From the NCBI GenBank assembly GCA_950022295.1, contig OX465599.1, positions 292,633,501-292,697,500 on the forward strand: a DNA stretch of 64,000 nucleotides, read 5' to 3'. The position numbers and the translations under genes are program-made. Below are positions 1 through 11,999 of this stretch, piece by piece. The notes below the pieces were generated by a model. The model had not been told where the DNA came from and searched no databases. It saw only the letters and a program-made list of their open reading frames with translations. The stretch comes from Bromus sterilis. Lineage: Eukaryota > Streptophyta > Magnoliopsida > Poales > Poaceae. Numbering within the stretch: position 1 is the stretch's first letter; every line of letters begins with the position of its first letter.

Positions 1-196
1 TGTCATTCTAGCAGTAGTCATCGTGCGACCGGGAGATAGTTTGTCTCTTCCTTGTGTGGAAAACATGGCGAGCTGATGTTTGCGCCCTGGTCATCTCAGG
101 CGTGTTATACAACCGCCAAGATGTTTTTTGTTTAGTGTGGAAGACGCGCCTCGATGGAAGATCAGATGATCTGGTCTGGCCATGCGGATCGCGTAA

Positions 197-1600
197 GAGC
201 AACTCTAGCAGAGCCTTTATCCCGCGGGCCCTTATAACCACGATAAGGGCCGGGAACGGCTGCTGCAGAACAGAGCCCGCAAACCGGATCCTTAAAAAAG
301 AATATCAGCCGATTTCGCCCCTTAAATCAAAACCTTAAACACATAATTTCAACACAAATAGTATTAAAATAAATACTACAAGCATCATCCAAATTATTGC
401 AACATTGTTTTGAATAAAGAAATACTAGAATTGTTCTGAATCAAATAATAGTACAAATCACACATAAATATAATGAAATGAAATAAAATGGAAGAATCTA
501 CTGCCTATGCCTCGACCAAATATGCTCAACAAGATTCTGCTGAAGTTGTGTGTGGGTGTTGCTATCTTCAATCTCTCGGTATGTCTGAAGAAATGCTTGA
601 ATATTGTCAGGGTTTTTAGCCGGCTTCACACGAGTACCCACATTGTCGTAGAAGAGTCTCAAATTCAAGTCCCTCTCATCTTCAATGATCATGTTGTGAA
701 GAGTCACACAAAATGTCATTATGTTCTGGAGAATGTTCTTGTCCCAAAACCGAGAAGGACCCTGAACAATGGCAAGCCTAGTTTGCAAAATACCGAAGGC
801 TCTTTCTATATCCTTTCGGCACCTCTCTTGTGCCTTGGAAAATAAAACTTGGTTTCTGTTGATGGGATTTGAAATAGTTTTCACAAATATAGACCAAGAA
901 GGATAAATACCATCGGCAAGATAGTATCCTTTTGTGTATGCATGCCCATTCACTGTGTAGTTGCAAGCAGGAGCATCATCACTAGAAAGCCTAGCAAACA
1001 AATGTGACCTCTGCAATACATTGATGTCATTGAGGGTGCCCGACAAACCAAAAAAGTAATGCCAAATCCATAAATCCTCGGATGCAACTGCCTCAAGCAC
1101 AATGGTTGTATCACCATCCTTGCCACAATACTGACCATGCCATGCCTTTGGACAATTTTTCCAAGTCCAATGCATACAATCAAGGCTTCCTAGCATACCC
1201 GACCAACCACGCCTCTCATTTGTTGCCATCAACCTCACCGTGTCTTCTTCATTGGATGCCCGAAGATAAACGGGGCCGAAGACACGGATCATCACTTTGG
1301 CAAACCTACGCACCGACTTCATTGTAGTATCTTCGCATCGGCACAGTCTGCTGGAACACCGTATGTGATCACTCTCATTGTTGCGGAGAATTTTCTGGTA
1401 TGATGAAAATTCGGCGCCGGGGCTTAAATCCATCTACACAAGGCGCAAATAATATATCACCATATGCTCCCGGGAGCGACGGACAAGGACGATACGGCGG
1501 GAAGGGAGCTTGGCAAAAAACTCATCGACAGGAGGGAAGCTTGGCAAAAGCGATGATTATTATAAGGGTTCACAACGAATAAGGTCTGCTAGAGTTGGTC
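197..1600 (-). mobile_element. PIF/Harbinger DNA transposon, internally deleted
   Basis: The ends are imperfect terminal inverted repeats: GAGCAACTCTAGCAGAGCC at 197-215 and GGTCTGCTAGAGTTGGTC at 1583-1600. They are flanked by a perfect 3-bp duplication TAA (194-196 and 1601-1603), and a TWA duplication is the hallmark of this superfamily. At 1.4 kb it is much shorter than an autonomous element. It keeps only the distal part of the transposase on the minus strand and has no separate Myb-like ORF. I infer an immobile deletion derivative whose termini could still be recognised in trans. Confidence 0.85.
498..1433 (-). pseudogene. Harbinger DDE transposase, N-terminally truncated
   Basis: This 311-residue frame matches the catalytic part of plant PIF/Harbinger (DDE_Tnp_4, HARBI1-like) transposases. 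These nuclear enzymes cut at the element ends with a Myb-like partner protein. The DDE triad is visible: Asp85 in GSLDCMHW, Asp136 in LNDINVL and Glu210 in KDIERAFG. Further family motifs are YYLADGIYPSW near 170 and a C-terminal helix ending NLVEHIW. About the first 100 residues of a normal protein, including the helix-turn-helix region, are missing. The first 25 or so residues do not resemble the family, so the ATG is only the first one available after an internal deletion. There are no stops inside the DDE domain, so decay is recent or the copy is young. It is probably not functional alone. Confidence 0.85.
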
Positions 1601-1672
1601 TAACGATCGGAGCGTACGTTCATCGATCCCACCAGCTAGCGGGATCATGACCTATTGACTTGCCTGAGCACC

Positions 1673-2077
1673 GAAAAATGCCAACATAGACCGAGATATA
1701 TGTAGCCCTTTATTTTGAAAAAATCATAAAATATATTTACATTGTTCAAAAAACATTGATTTTTATTATGAATATATATACACATGTATATGACATATGT
1801 GCAAATTTTCATACCATTATATTTTCACATGTGGCGTATAAAAAAGATAAATATTTGATTTTAAATGAGCCTTTTTTGTTGTTTTTGGCCTGAAATTTTG
1901 TCTTTTTTGTGCAGACTGAATATTACAGTATTTTTAAACGAAATTTGACATGTTCATGCGGAATATATATAAGTTTCCACAGAAAAAAATCAGAATTTTT
2001 GAAAACTTTAAAATAATTTTTACAAAATTTTCAAAATAAAGAATTACGTGTAGCTCGGCCTCCAGAAATCCGCACTC
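1673..2077. mobile_element. Candidate AT-rich MITE with 11-bp TSD
   Basis: GCCTGAGCACC occurs at 1662-1672 and again at 2078-2088, flanking a 405-bp AT-rich block without coding capacity. The block has inverted ends: the left end around CCGAGATATATGTAG then CTTTATTTTGAAAA resembles the reverse complement of the right end, which reads CCGAGCTACACGTAA then CTTTATTTTGAAAA. Long inverted ends with a duplication of about 9-11 bp would suit a Mutator-type MITE. The terminal 15 bases match poorly, so the class is inferred. Confidence 0.5.
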
Positions 2078-2103
2078 GCCTGAGCACCCTCTATCAATGT
2101 TCA

Positions 2104-3009
2104 ATGGAGTGAGTGGGTGGCATCGCCACCCATCACGGACAACCAGCTCCAACGCCTCCATGATACTCTGACGCCATGTTCCTGAATCTTGTACGTAGTA
2201 CCACAAGATCGATGATGGTTGAGGAGTAGGGTGCAATACAAGCAGTGCTGCTGATCGATCAGCGACGGCAGTGCTGCTGATCTTTCACTTGCGTAGGGGA
2301 AGTGCGACGCGGCAAAAAGGTGTTCAACGGTTTCAAATGCATTTGCGATACAAAATGCAGTATCTCTTTAGTCAAACATCACGCGGTACTATAGATCGAT
2401 ACCGTAAAATTACAACAAAATCCCTACAAAATAACATAAAGAGTCATACAAGCAAGATATAGATTGCAATTGTGTTCTTATCGCGATTGAGAAGAGGCAC
2501 CTACGATTGCAATTGAGCCGTGCACGACGGCGGAGCGAGCGCCCTTGGTCTCAAATGTGAGGAACGGGGCAGCAGACGGCACCCGGGGTCTGCATGTTGA
2601 CGAGCTTCACCTGAATCGCCGCGAGGGCGTCCCCGGTGGCCGGGGACTGCGCGTGGACAATGAGCGCGTTACGGAGGGCGCGTTGGAGTAGCGCGACATC
2701 AACGAAGAAGCCGACCGCCCTGGCCGCACCGAGCCTCCTGCCGCCCTAGCCCCCGCCCGCAGCTTCGCTCAAGCCATCGCCCGCCTTAGCCCCTGCTGGC
2801 CGCTGATCGCCTTAGACGCACCGAGCTGCCGACCGCACTGGCCCCGCTCGCGGCATCGCCTGAGCTGCCGACCGCCCTGTCGCCCTAGCGAGTGATTGCC
2901 CGAACGTCCTCCGGCTGATGTATCAGAGCCGCCTGTCCTTCGGCATCCTCCAACAGATGTGCTAGCGGCTCTCGCCGTCATCGATGGCAAGGAAGACGGC
3001 CGTGAAGCA
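2104..3009. other. Intergenic, GC-rich from 2500; no gene recognised
   Basis: The stretch contains a short direct repeat gcagtgctgctgatc (2242-2256 and 2268-2282) and a GC-rich segment from about 2500. The GC-rich part is open in several frames by composition only. I see no domain, splice pattern or transposon ends. Confidence 0.4.
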
Positions 3010-3025
3010 GAGCAGGGTGGAAGGC

Positions 3026-4087
3026 ATTTTTTTTTAGAAAAGGAGAATGACCCCCGGCCTCTGCATCTAGGAGATGCATGCAACCATTTTATTGATTATT
3101 TTCGAGGACCTTATAAAATAGTACAACAATATCCCTAAATCCGCCATCTTGGCAACATCTGCCACTACTCCTATTCATATGATGAAGGGGTGCAAGCTGG
3201 GCCACATACCCATACCTCTCACCTAAGCCTAACATCTAAAGCCGAAGGCCCCGACCGAGCCACATATCGAGTTCGGAGCACAAACCGGTCCGAAGTACTC
3301 ACATGTGTCATCGCCGCCATCTTTCACTGGTCCATCTTCAGAGCAGATTGAGGTGGCAGCCTTGGCAGGTGTCTCCATCGTCGACGCCACCATGACGCCA
3401 AACAACGACCTCCACCTACGCGAGTCCATCACCAAGCAATGGACGCAGATCCATGCTAGGATAGGGCCGCACCACCGCCGTCGCCCACCACCCACAAGCC
3501 GCCATCCAACCCCAAGGTTTCCAAAGCGGCGCCTTCAAGAAGGGCACGACGCCGTGAGCGCCGTCGCCGCCCAACAAAGTTAGGGCTTTCGCCCGGAAGA
3601 CCTAGGGGAAGGGGAAGTGAGGGGATCAGTCCATACCGACGCCTCCAATGAGGGTAACGGCGCCCTGAGGCGTCGCCGTCGACGCAGCCGGCCATGGTCG
3701 TCCAGGCGTTTCGCCCGAATTAGATCCCCACCACCACCAGCGTCTCTTGTACAGAACCGGCGATCCAAGGAAGCGTGGCCCGACCATGCTGGCCCGCAAG
3801 CCGAACAGGAGAGGAGGGGAGGCGCCAGATCGCGCGCACCGGCCACTGCAGAAGCCGCCGGCGGCCGCCAACGACCACCGGATCCCGCCGCCCGCGCGTC
3901 CGGGACGCCAGATCCACCGCCCGCAGGACTGCTAGCCTGTCGTGCCTCGCCAATGGAGCCGCCGCTCCAGATCCGGGCTCCCCACACAGAGGCAGGGCAG
4001 CCGAGGCCCCGCCGCCACCATCCTTGGCGCCCCGGGCTTGCCCGGCAGCTGCCTCAAGCGACGGCGAGGAAGGGAGGGAGAGGGGGT
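3026..4087 (-). mobile_element. Poly(A) retroposon with 16-bp target duplication
   Basis: Read on the minus strand, this 1.06-kb sequence begins at 4087 with a GC-rich leader-like segment. It passes an AATAAAATGG stretch and ends in a short A tail (T run near 3027-3035). It is bounded by the near-perfect 16-bp duplication GAGCAGGGTGGAAGGC (3010-3025) and GAGCAGGGTGGAGGGC (4088-4103). A tail of A next to a long, variable-length duplication is the signature of LINE-type target-primed reverse transcription. There is no reverse transcriptase and no convincing protein, so it is either a non-autonomous retroposon parasitising a LINE or a processed copy of an unknown transcript. From memory the 3' end resembles a common grass repeat, but I cannot name the family. 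Confidence 0.7.
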
Positions 4088-4103
4088 GAGCAGGGTGGAG
4101 GGC

Positions 4104-5001
4104 TGAACGAGCGCGGAGCGGAAATTTAACTCGCACCAACCGTTTTTGTAGTATGGAGAAAACCGCAAAGGAGGGATGGAAAACGGGAGATATGCGGGCT
4201 GCGAGGCGTTTTTAGTGCTTCCCACTAAAAGTCATGGTACAAACTAATATATGGTACCAGTTCGAACCGTTCTTTTACCCAAAACCGTATATTGACGGTT
4301 ATTTTGTGGGCTTGCTCTTAACCTTGGCCATTGCCTGCTAACCTTCCGGGTGATGTAGCCCGTGTCGTGATCGCCGATTTGGTCGGTTCACCATAATTTG
4401 GAATGCATGGTGTTCAACACAAAAAAAAGGGGTCATTGTATGTCAATTTGGATCACACACAAAGATCATAGATGAAGGGATATGAATGTAATCCATGTTG
4501 TCTATAGCTTTTTCCCAATGAAGTTAAGATCCAACTCTTATTGAGAATTGAAATATATCATGGACGAGCGTTAATTTATATCATGGTCATCTACAAAAAA
4601 AAAGTAAACTGTAAACAAGTACAAAAAGCTTATACACACCATGTCGATGTGCAATGGAGAACTGGAGAAGTGGACAAGTCAGGCTCAGTCAAAGAATCAT
4701 TCTGAACAGGACTTGTGTCACTTGTTTTATCACAATAATTAGCAGTTAATTGTTTTAGTGTGATAGCTAACCGTTCCACCCGAACGGTGAACACCATCTC
4801 CCGAATCCAGTTTATAAGTTGGTTGGGACTTCCATGCACAAGCGATGTGGTACTATTTAAAATTTTGTGGATGGTACTCTAATTAATTAGCCGAATGTAG
4901 GCCTGGTCGAGGAAAAAGAATCATTCCTCCTGAACGCGAGAGTCTCGGGCTCGGCCGTCAACCAACCAGGAGCGGCCCAACGAAGCCTTTTCTTTATTCT
5001 C
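4104..5001. other. Intergenic, nothing recognised
   Basis: AT-rich sequence without a credible ORF. The motif tgggcttgctcttaa near 4307 looks like the right end of a TTA-flanked DNA element, but I found no matching left end. Confidence 0.35.
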
Positions 5002-5010
5002 TATCATAGC

Positions 5011-5486
5011 GAAATTACTAATTATAAAGTTTTTGTAGCAATGAACACGTTCACTCTTTCTTCCTGTTCGATAAGTGACGCTCCGCATACATTAAGTGGC
5101 GCGATCTGGTGTTTTTTTTCCTTGTTTTGGGACATGCGGCGTATCTTTCGTGCAAGCACGATCGCGTCTCTGAAGAGGCACGCCCGTGCCTCTTTTTAGA
5201 AGCATGAGTCATGCCTTTTTTTAAGAAGCATAATCATGTCTTCCACGGAGGCACGAGTCATGCTTTTAAAAAAAAAATCTGTCAAAACTTAAAGAAAAAA
5301 CGTGTGAAAACCAAAAAAAGAAAAAAATCACAGAAAAAACCTATTTTAAACATCAAAAATACGTACACAAAGAAAAAACGAAATTCCAAGGGAACGCTGT
5401 AGATGCGACACGTGGTGCATTGTTAGCCCAAGGAAGTGTTCGCTGTGCCGGGCCGCGAACGAATACTCTACAATTAGTTGCTTTCT
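5011..5486. mobile_element. Small non-autonomous Mutator-like element
   Basis: The flanks are TATCATAGC (5002-5010) and TGTCATAGC (5487-5495), a 9-bp duplication with one mismatch as expected for Mutator elements. The ends are related inverted repeats: the left starts GAAATTACTAATTATAAAG and the right, reversed, reads GAAAGCAACTAATTGTAGAG. Inside are a perfect AGAGGCACG/CGTGCCTCT stem near 5175-5195 and A-rich tracts. There is no transposase, so mobility would need a helper. Confidence 0.6.
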
Positions 5487-5495
5487 TGTCATAGC

Positions 5496-5842
5496 ATGTC
5501 GGTTAATCCGGCTCTCTATAAGTCCGCGGTCGCATCTGCGGATAACGGCGGTTCAATTCCTAAATGTATATCTTTTTAATTATATTTTTATTTTTGAATA
5601 ATAAAGTTATGCAAATATATGCACGTCGATAGCATATGAATAGCGAAAAGGAATAAATTGTACGTATATTACATAATATAAATATAAAAAACAAAAATTA
5701 ACTGTTTCCAACATGCACCCACGCATGCTCCATTAGATCATTGAAAAATTGCATATGCACTTGTTAATCTTAAAGCTGACGATGCATCTTACGAAAAGTT
5801 GGTAGTATGCTTTACCTTTTTTTTTCTGAAAGGAGAACCTGA
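5496..5842. other. AT-rich intergenic stretch, nothing recognised
   Basis: No ORF, transposon end or RNA gene is supported. A T run at about 5817-5826 lies just left of the solo LTR target site. Confidence 0.35.
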
Positions 5843-5847
5843 ACTTC

Positions 5848-8800
5848 TGTAAGGCCCGATATGCGGTACTGTTCCAGATCTAGATGTTTCCATCTAGATC
5901 CGGGGACGAAGCATATATCGGTCCCACCGCGACATATGATATAGCCATATGCTTCGGATTTCCAACATGATATCACAACATTACAGATACAAGGATACAA
6001 CATCTCATACAATCGGCATACAACTGCCTCAAATACAATACAACAACGGAAGATACATGTCTGAGTACAGATTACAAGCAAATGCCTACTGACAAAGAGA
6101 AAATCATCGATCCCCATAACCACACGGGTCCAGGCCCTCCGCCGGGATCCGCCTAACTAGTCGTCGTCGAGTCTCCACGTGAAATGTCGATCACCATACC
6201 TGTTGTCGATCAAGAACCCTGAAAAGAGTTTGGGGGTAGTATCATGAGTACAGAGGTACTCAACATCCAACTGTAGTGGTCAACGGACCTCATCACTCGT
6301 CATTCTAGGACAACTAGTAGTTTACGGTAAGGAAGGGGTAAGTGGTGAGGTTGCTGCCGCACTAGCATTTATGAAATGGCTAACGATCTAGAGAGTAAGG
6401 TAAGAAGCCAAGCATTCGATGAGGAATCGCCTCCAACAAGTCTGTTATCCACCTACTTACGCAAGCATAACACTTATACTATCCTTGTCCTCCTCTTCGC
6501 ATCCCGACGAAGAAGAAGCAATCAAGGCACACACACGTTGATCAAGTTATATTAAGATTATCTCAGTTGTTGTTGTCTATGAACAAGGAGTAGGTCTCAA
6601 GTCGTCCATAATCGTGGACACGGTTTCTCGAAAAGATTTAACCCTGCAGGGGTGTACCAACTGCCCATTACAAGGCTCCGCACGCACGCCCATCTCTCTC
6701 AGTTGCTACCCATTATAGGCAACCATTTTATGATTTAGTTCCGAGAGATCCGAAACGACAGGTCCCTCTAACTAACAACGCACAAATCCGGGTGGCCCCC
6801 GGGGAGACGACACCCAATCCAAGAGCCGGCCACGCCCTCGGATCGGACTCTTCCGTATGGCTAAGGTCGGGGTTAGTCTCACCTATATAACAGGGGACTT
6901 CCCTAGCTCACCAGTGTGGACCAACAGAGGAACTCTGTCTCCGCTGGCCCGAGTTGTTTTAAAACTGCTGGGGGCCCAACCAAGCACACACACAGTTTCA
7001 AATGGTAAATCAGCTTGGGCCACTTCTAAAATGTTTGGAGCTAGGTAGGTAAGAAGAGGGGACCCCATAAAATCCCACACGCGGTTAGGCACGCTCAGTC
7101 TTAAAACCAATACCCGGAACTCGGGTCCTAGGTGACTCGAATGGAACAAAGCGTCGGGGCGGGATAGCGTAGACCTTCCATCCTTCGTCTAGTATAGTCA
7201 ACATTATAATAATCATATCATCAACAACAATATAATATAATAATGTGATAGCCCAAACCAAGGAGTAACAGGGTAGCATCGTAGCATCCTAAGCATGCAT
7301 ACTAAGCAGGGGCTGAGCAACGAGCAATAGTAACATAGCAGTACATTGTTTGTTGGGAGGGGACATGGCTGTATCGGTTTGAAAGAGGCTATAAACATGT
7401 GGTAGGATCAAACATCGAACCTAACCTAGACTAGCATGCAAACCGCTGGTTGAAATAGAATGGATCATAAGTAATGTATAGTCCTTGCCTGTTGATAAGT
7501 CGGGTTCCGAAGGTGTAGTTGATCGCAAGCTCGCATCTTCTCCGAGAGGTACCCGCGGAAGCACACAAGAAGGAAACACTGGAAAAGGCAATCGACGAGC
7601 AAGCACTCTATTACTACGAGGCAAACACGAGTAAGCATCAACAAGAAGGCAACACGAGACATCGCACCTACCGTCGAGAGCGGTTACTAACAGGTTAAGT
7701 GGAGTACTCGTCACACACGACGATACCGCACATTTAGAAAGGTTCAAGTTGTTTAGCTACACAAGGTGAGCAAAGGTTGTTAACATGGCATCTCACTCAA
7801 GCATGGCATAGCACACAAACATGTCAAGAGGTGAAGCATAAGATAAACTATCTATGCTAGTCAATTTAAGTGAGGCACAACCTAAACATGGCATAACACT
7901 AAGTGCCGCACAACAATTAAAGGATTTGGTACTGTTCTGCCTTAAACCATATTTTAGGTTGGTTAACAACAACAAAAAATAGCATAAACACAAAGTACAC
8001 GAAAAACTAATCAAGTTACATATAAAGAACACCCCAAACGGAGTTAAGGTTAAAAAGATACAAGCAAAACAAGTTACGGGCACAATCTGCCAACATCGGG
8101 AAGCACACTTTAGAGCAATGCATAAACAGGATAATGAATGCAAACATGCTCACAAATGATATGCAATTAAAGTAGACATGGCAGGGAAGGCATGGCAAAA
8201 AGAATCATGCAAATAGGCATCATGAACAACTAATTATAGCTCATGCAAAATGCAATAAAACATTACTAGTCAAGTACTTAGTGAAAATCAGGAAAACAGG
8301 GCAGAAACCGTTATTTTTATGATGTACAAACAGGGGTAAAGCTATATGAAAAAGTGCAGCAACATGACATAGCAATATATGAGCATGAACTAGACATGAT
8401 GATGATCACGTACAAAAAAGAATCAAGGTCATAGGCATCATAGATCAAAAGATATTAAGCATGCAACATGGCATCGGAACGTTACAGACTTAGAGAAAAA
8501 CAAAGGTGGCTGCCAAAAACAGCAGCATAACAACTTTGGAGCAATAAATAATATAGCTACAGCAGGAAAACATGACAAGTGATTGCATATAACTGAAATA
8601 GACATGATGCTTAACAATTTGCAACAAGAATCACTCAATTCCGATGAACGGTTGCGACGCAACCGTCACCCGAAGTTTCAATCAAGCAACAATTTTCAGC
8701 AGCCATTAACAACAGTTTGCAATTAACGACGGGATACCCTGTTTGACCAACAATAACACAATCAATATGGCCTCAAATGGATTAACTCCCAAAAGCATTA

Positions 8801-10185
8801 TGATAGAGCACATCAACAGCAACAAAAATTATTTTGGGCGCAAGTTCATCCGAGGTACAGATCTACCGTAAAACTACGCGCAAAACAGTACAAAACATTA
8901 ACAGAAAAGGACTTAGCAGAAATTCGCAGAGGAAAATAAAAAAAACAAAGGGGAAAAAAAGAGCCTCACCCATGGGCCAGGCCCATCTGGCTGGAGAGGC
9001 CATGGGCCAGGGGGCGCGCTGGAGAGGCAGGCCGGCTGTTGGGCCACGGCTGCTGGCCGGGCCGCCTGGGGATGCGCGGGCCCACGCGAGGGGGCAACCA
9101 AGCGGGAGGCTCGGGCTCCTCCCGATCTAGCACGGGGTCGCGGCGGCGCCGCAGCACGGATCGCCGGCCGGCGGCCACCGGAGATGCATCGAGGCGGGGG
9201 AGGTCTTCAGGGGTGAGGAACGAGACGTGGTGGAGGGGACCTGCCGGATCCAGGCACGACGACGATGGATCTCGCGCAGGAACGACGACGCGAGCCGGCG
9301 CTTCGGCGGCTGGTTGCTGCGACCTGCGAGCCGGCGAGAGGAGGTGAGAAGAGGAAAGATAGAAGAGGAGGAGGGAGGCGCAGAAGAGAGGGCGCAGGGA
9401 GGAGATGGAGGCCGCGGGCGGCGGTGGCTGCTGGCGAGGAGCTCGGAAGAGCTCGGGCGGTGGCTGGACTCCGGCATGAGGCGACGGAGCTCCAGGGCCC
9501 TGCGGGGCCCGCCGCGGCTGGGAGGCTGTGGAGGAGCTCCGTTGGGCGACGTGGCGCGATCTCGTGCGTCCGTCTTCGGATCTAACGGCTGCAACGCGTC
9601 CAGATCTAGGGTTTCGGGATTTGGGGCAAAAATGGGGCAGATCTGAACATTGTGAGGGGGTGGCTGCAATTTTTGGCTAGGGAAACCCTAGAGAGGGGTG
9701 GGAGAGTGGTGTTCTTTATAGCCCAGATGGCTGGCAGTTTGCAAAAACATCCCCGGTTTTTCTCTCGCGCGCGCGGTGTTTACGTTTCTGACCGCCGGGG
9801 GTCCGCAGGACCTCCGATTCGGGTAAAACTTCGAACTGCGCGATCAGCGCGTCGAGCCGGCAACGTTCACCTCGTTTTGGAACCGTTCAGAGAACACTTT
9901 CCGGTGCGCTATAAAAATAACCCATTTAATTATTAAACGGGGTTTTCGTTCCGTTGGCTGCGGCTGGTCTCGTGCGGTCTCGCGACGGTGATCGGGTGAA
10001 ACCCGGTGTCGCAAAGGTCGAGTGTCGGGGTGGCAAGGGTCGGTCTCCGTCCGATACGAGATAAGAGGGGGGAAATAATCGCCGATCGATAAATCGGGCA
10101 TGCAAACACCGCAAACAAATCAGACAATCAACCAATTCACACCGAAAACAAAATTTTTAATTTTTGTGAAATCTGGAATGTTAAA
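5848..10185 (-). mobile_element. Solo Gypsy LTR, 4.34 kb, TSD ACTTC
   Basis: The block starts TGTAAGGCCC and ends GGAATGTTAAA, which is the decayed form of the usual TGTTACA terminus. It is flanked by a perfect 5-bp duplication ACTTC (5843-5847 and 10186-10190). There is no primer-binding site, polypurine tract, gag or pol, so this is a solo LTR left by recombination between the two LTRs of a full element. By orientation of the termini the parent read on the minus strand. Composition shifts from AT-rich (5850-8900) to a very GC-rich block (8960-9650), as in other long grass Gypsy LTRs. The many small ORFs inside are not supported as genes. Confidence 0.85.
9714..9722 (-). promoter_or_regulatory. 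Candidate TATA box of the solo LTR
   Basis: The minus strand reads GCTATAAAG here, in the orientation of the LTR and just downstream of its AT-poor terminal part. This fits a Pol II core promoter in U3. It could still drive transcription toward lower coordinates, but this is inference from the motif alone. Confidence 0.4.
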
Positions 10186-10934
10186 ACTTCGGTCTTTTCA
10201 AAATTATTCATCCGGGCTGCCCCTTCGCGATCTATCCTAACCTTCTGGGGAATAACCCTTCTTCCCTTTATTGAATCCTTAAAATTTAATGCATGATCAT
10301 CTTTCTTCACCAAGTTCTTCTGAATGCTCACTATCATAAGTATCTCCTCAACCTCATCCAAATCCAACGAATCAATAAACTCTTTGAAAATAAATTCATC
10401 AAGTTCATCACTGTGTGAAGAGGAAGCCATCGATGACCTGCAATTGACAAAAAATTAACTAAACCACTCAGTGTGTATGTTCGAAAGACTTGCATGTATC
10501 AGGGTGGCGAACGGTGGCAACAAAATTGTTCGGAGGCATAATGGGCTGCACTATGGGTTTGGGTCTCCGGTGGTGGCGCTGGTTGGTTGAGAATGTCGTC
10601 CGAGCAAAGATGAAAGAGGAGCAACGGCGGGGGCGGTTGTGCGAGCGTGGCAGGTAGAAAATAGTAAGAGGACTTGTCAGGCGCGGATAGGATCTATTGA
10701 CCATATTTGAGTTGGATCCCTTCCATCAATCCGACGTGTCGAGCGCGTCCGAACACGTTTGGACATTTTTCATATTTGTCCCACATATGGGTTAAATATA
10801 GGGGTGACGATCAATCCTGGCATTTGAACTGGCTTTAATAGGTCTAGTTAGATGGTAAAAAATGTTCAAACAACGACCAAACAAATTATCCGATCGTTTG
10901 AAGTGAATTTGAGGGGGTTCGACTGTAGATGCTC
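10186..10934 (-). pseudogene. 5' end of a Harbinger element with transposase N-terminus
   Basis: From the ATG at 10430 the minus strand encodes an acidic N-terminus (MASSSHSDELDEFIF) followed by a KGRR motif and EGAARMNNFEKTE. This pattern resembles the Ser/Asp/Glu-rich start of grass Harbinger transposases. The reading frame is broken by the solo LTR. Beyond the LTR (5812-5842) it runs only a few codons further and stops at a run of A, so the catalytic part is absent. The right terminus may be GACTGTAGATGCTC (10921-10934) followed by TTA, similar to Harbinger ends elsewhere in the window. No left terminus was found. The family call rests on the short N-terminus and is moderate. Confidence 0.45.
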
Positions 10935-11116
10935 TTAGTGCAAGCATGGCCATAGCAAATCGAACATCGGTTTCAGATTGCTGCTGGAGCCAAATCTGGG
11001 TTATTTGGCTGTAGTAATCACTATTGTCGTAAGCGATTTAGTTGTGGCTATAAAGAAGATAAATATGTAAATAGTAAATTTGACAATAATATTTTTTCCT
11101 TTGTCCATAATAATTA

Positions 11117-11220
11117 CTTTCTCCATCCCAAATTACTTGTCGCTTAAATGAATATATCTAGCATTATTTTAATTTTTAGATACATCCATTCTAATGACAA
11201 GTAATTTAGGACGGAAGGAG
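11117..11220. mobile_element. Stowaway (Tc1/Mariner) MITE
   Basis: The 104-bp element has inverted ends CTTTCTCCATCCCAAATTAC and, reversed from the right, CTCCTTCCGTCCTAAATTAC. It is flanked by the TA dinucleotide (11115-11116 and 11221-11222). The ends match the Stowaway CTCCCTCCGTCC pattern of grass genomes. Confidence 0.8.
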
Positions 11221-11427
11221 TATTAGTAATTTTGGCTTTAATTTATTCAGATGTATATAACTGTGCTTAATGTATTTGGCGTTCATTTCAATTCATATGT
11301 AATTTATATTAACATATTCAAAATATTTAATATTTATGAAAGGAGGGAATATAAAAGATCTGAGGTCTGAGGATGGTTTGTCAGGCCTATCATTTAGTTA
11401 TGGCTAGCTTTCGAACACGGCTAATAA

Positions 11428-11598
11428 ACCCTTGTGTAATGCAAGATGCTGAAAAAATTAAGTTTTTAAGCATCAATATTATTTCAATAGTAAAAATGTC
11501 TAACCAAACGTTTGTCCTTTAGACTCAAGCATTGATGCTTATGTAAAAACTAATTTATTTTATAAACACATCTCTGGCACCTTGCATTATACAAGGTG
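11428..11598. mobile_element. Tourist-like MITE, TSD TAA
   Basis: The left end ACCCTTGTGTAATGCAAG and the reversed right end CACCTTGTATAATGCAAG form inverted repeats that continue toward the centre (AAGCATCAAT in both arms). TAA flanks both sides (11425-11427 and 11599-11601). The length of 171 bp and the TAA duplication suit a Harbinger-mobilised MITE. Confidence 0.75.
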
Positions 11599-11601
11599 TA
11601 A

Positions 11602-11990
11602 AGAGACCTCCTAAAGAGAACTGGGTTGCGCGCTAGCGCTCCCGTAAAGTAACATGTTAGTGGGCCGCGGCGCACGCTAACTCCTCATCTCACTCGAGTT
11701 GCTCGCCTCTCTCTCTTGTTATAGACGATTCCTATTAAGCGATTGTTCATGAAAAATCAACCTTCGGTTATTGTAAATTAAAATAATGTTCACAATTTTG
11801 AAAAAGGTTTGTGATTTTTTTGCATATTTGAAAAATGTTCTCAAGTTTCAAAAAAATCAAGTATTTGAAAAAAGTTTCCGAATATGAAAAATTCATTTTT
11901 TTTTCATGAATTCCAAAAAAATATTCATATTTTTTAAAATAAAACAATAAAATAACATCAATGTGCTTAACCATCACCTACAAATTTAGC
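11602..11990. other. Degenerate AT-rich repeat, possibly Mutator-derived
   Basis: A GC-rich start (gcgcgctagcgctcccg, then gggccgcggcgc near 11670) is followed by AT-rich repeats of the form tttgaaaaaxgttc. This layout is common in grass Mutator-like elements. I could not find matched termini, so the assignment is tentative. Confidence 0.3.
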
Positions 11991-11999
11991 CAATGAAAA

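Noticed and set aside
2558..2742. Minus-strand 60-codon open frame in a GC-rich stretch
   Set aside because: No start codon, no recognisable domain, and several frames are open there because of composition.
5500..5570. tRNA-like T-loop motif (GGTTCAATTCC)
   Set aside because: The flanking bases do not pair as a T stem and no acceptor, D or anticodon stems can be drawn.
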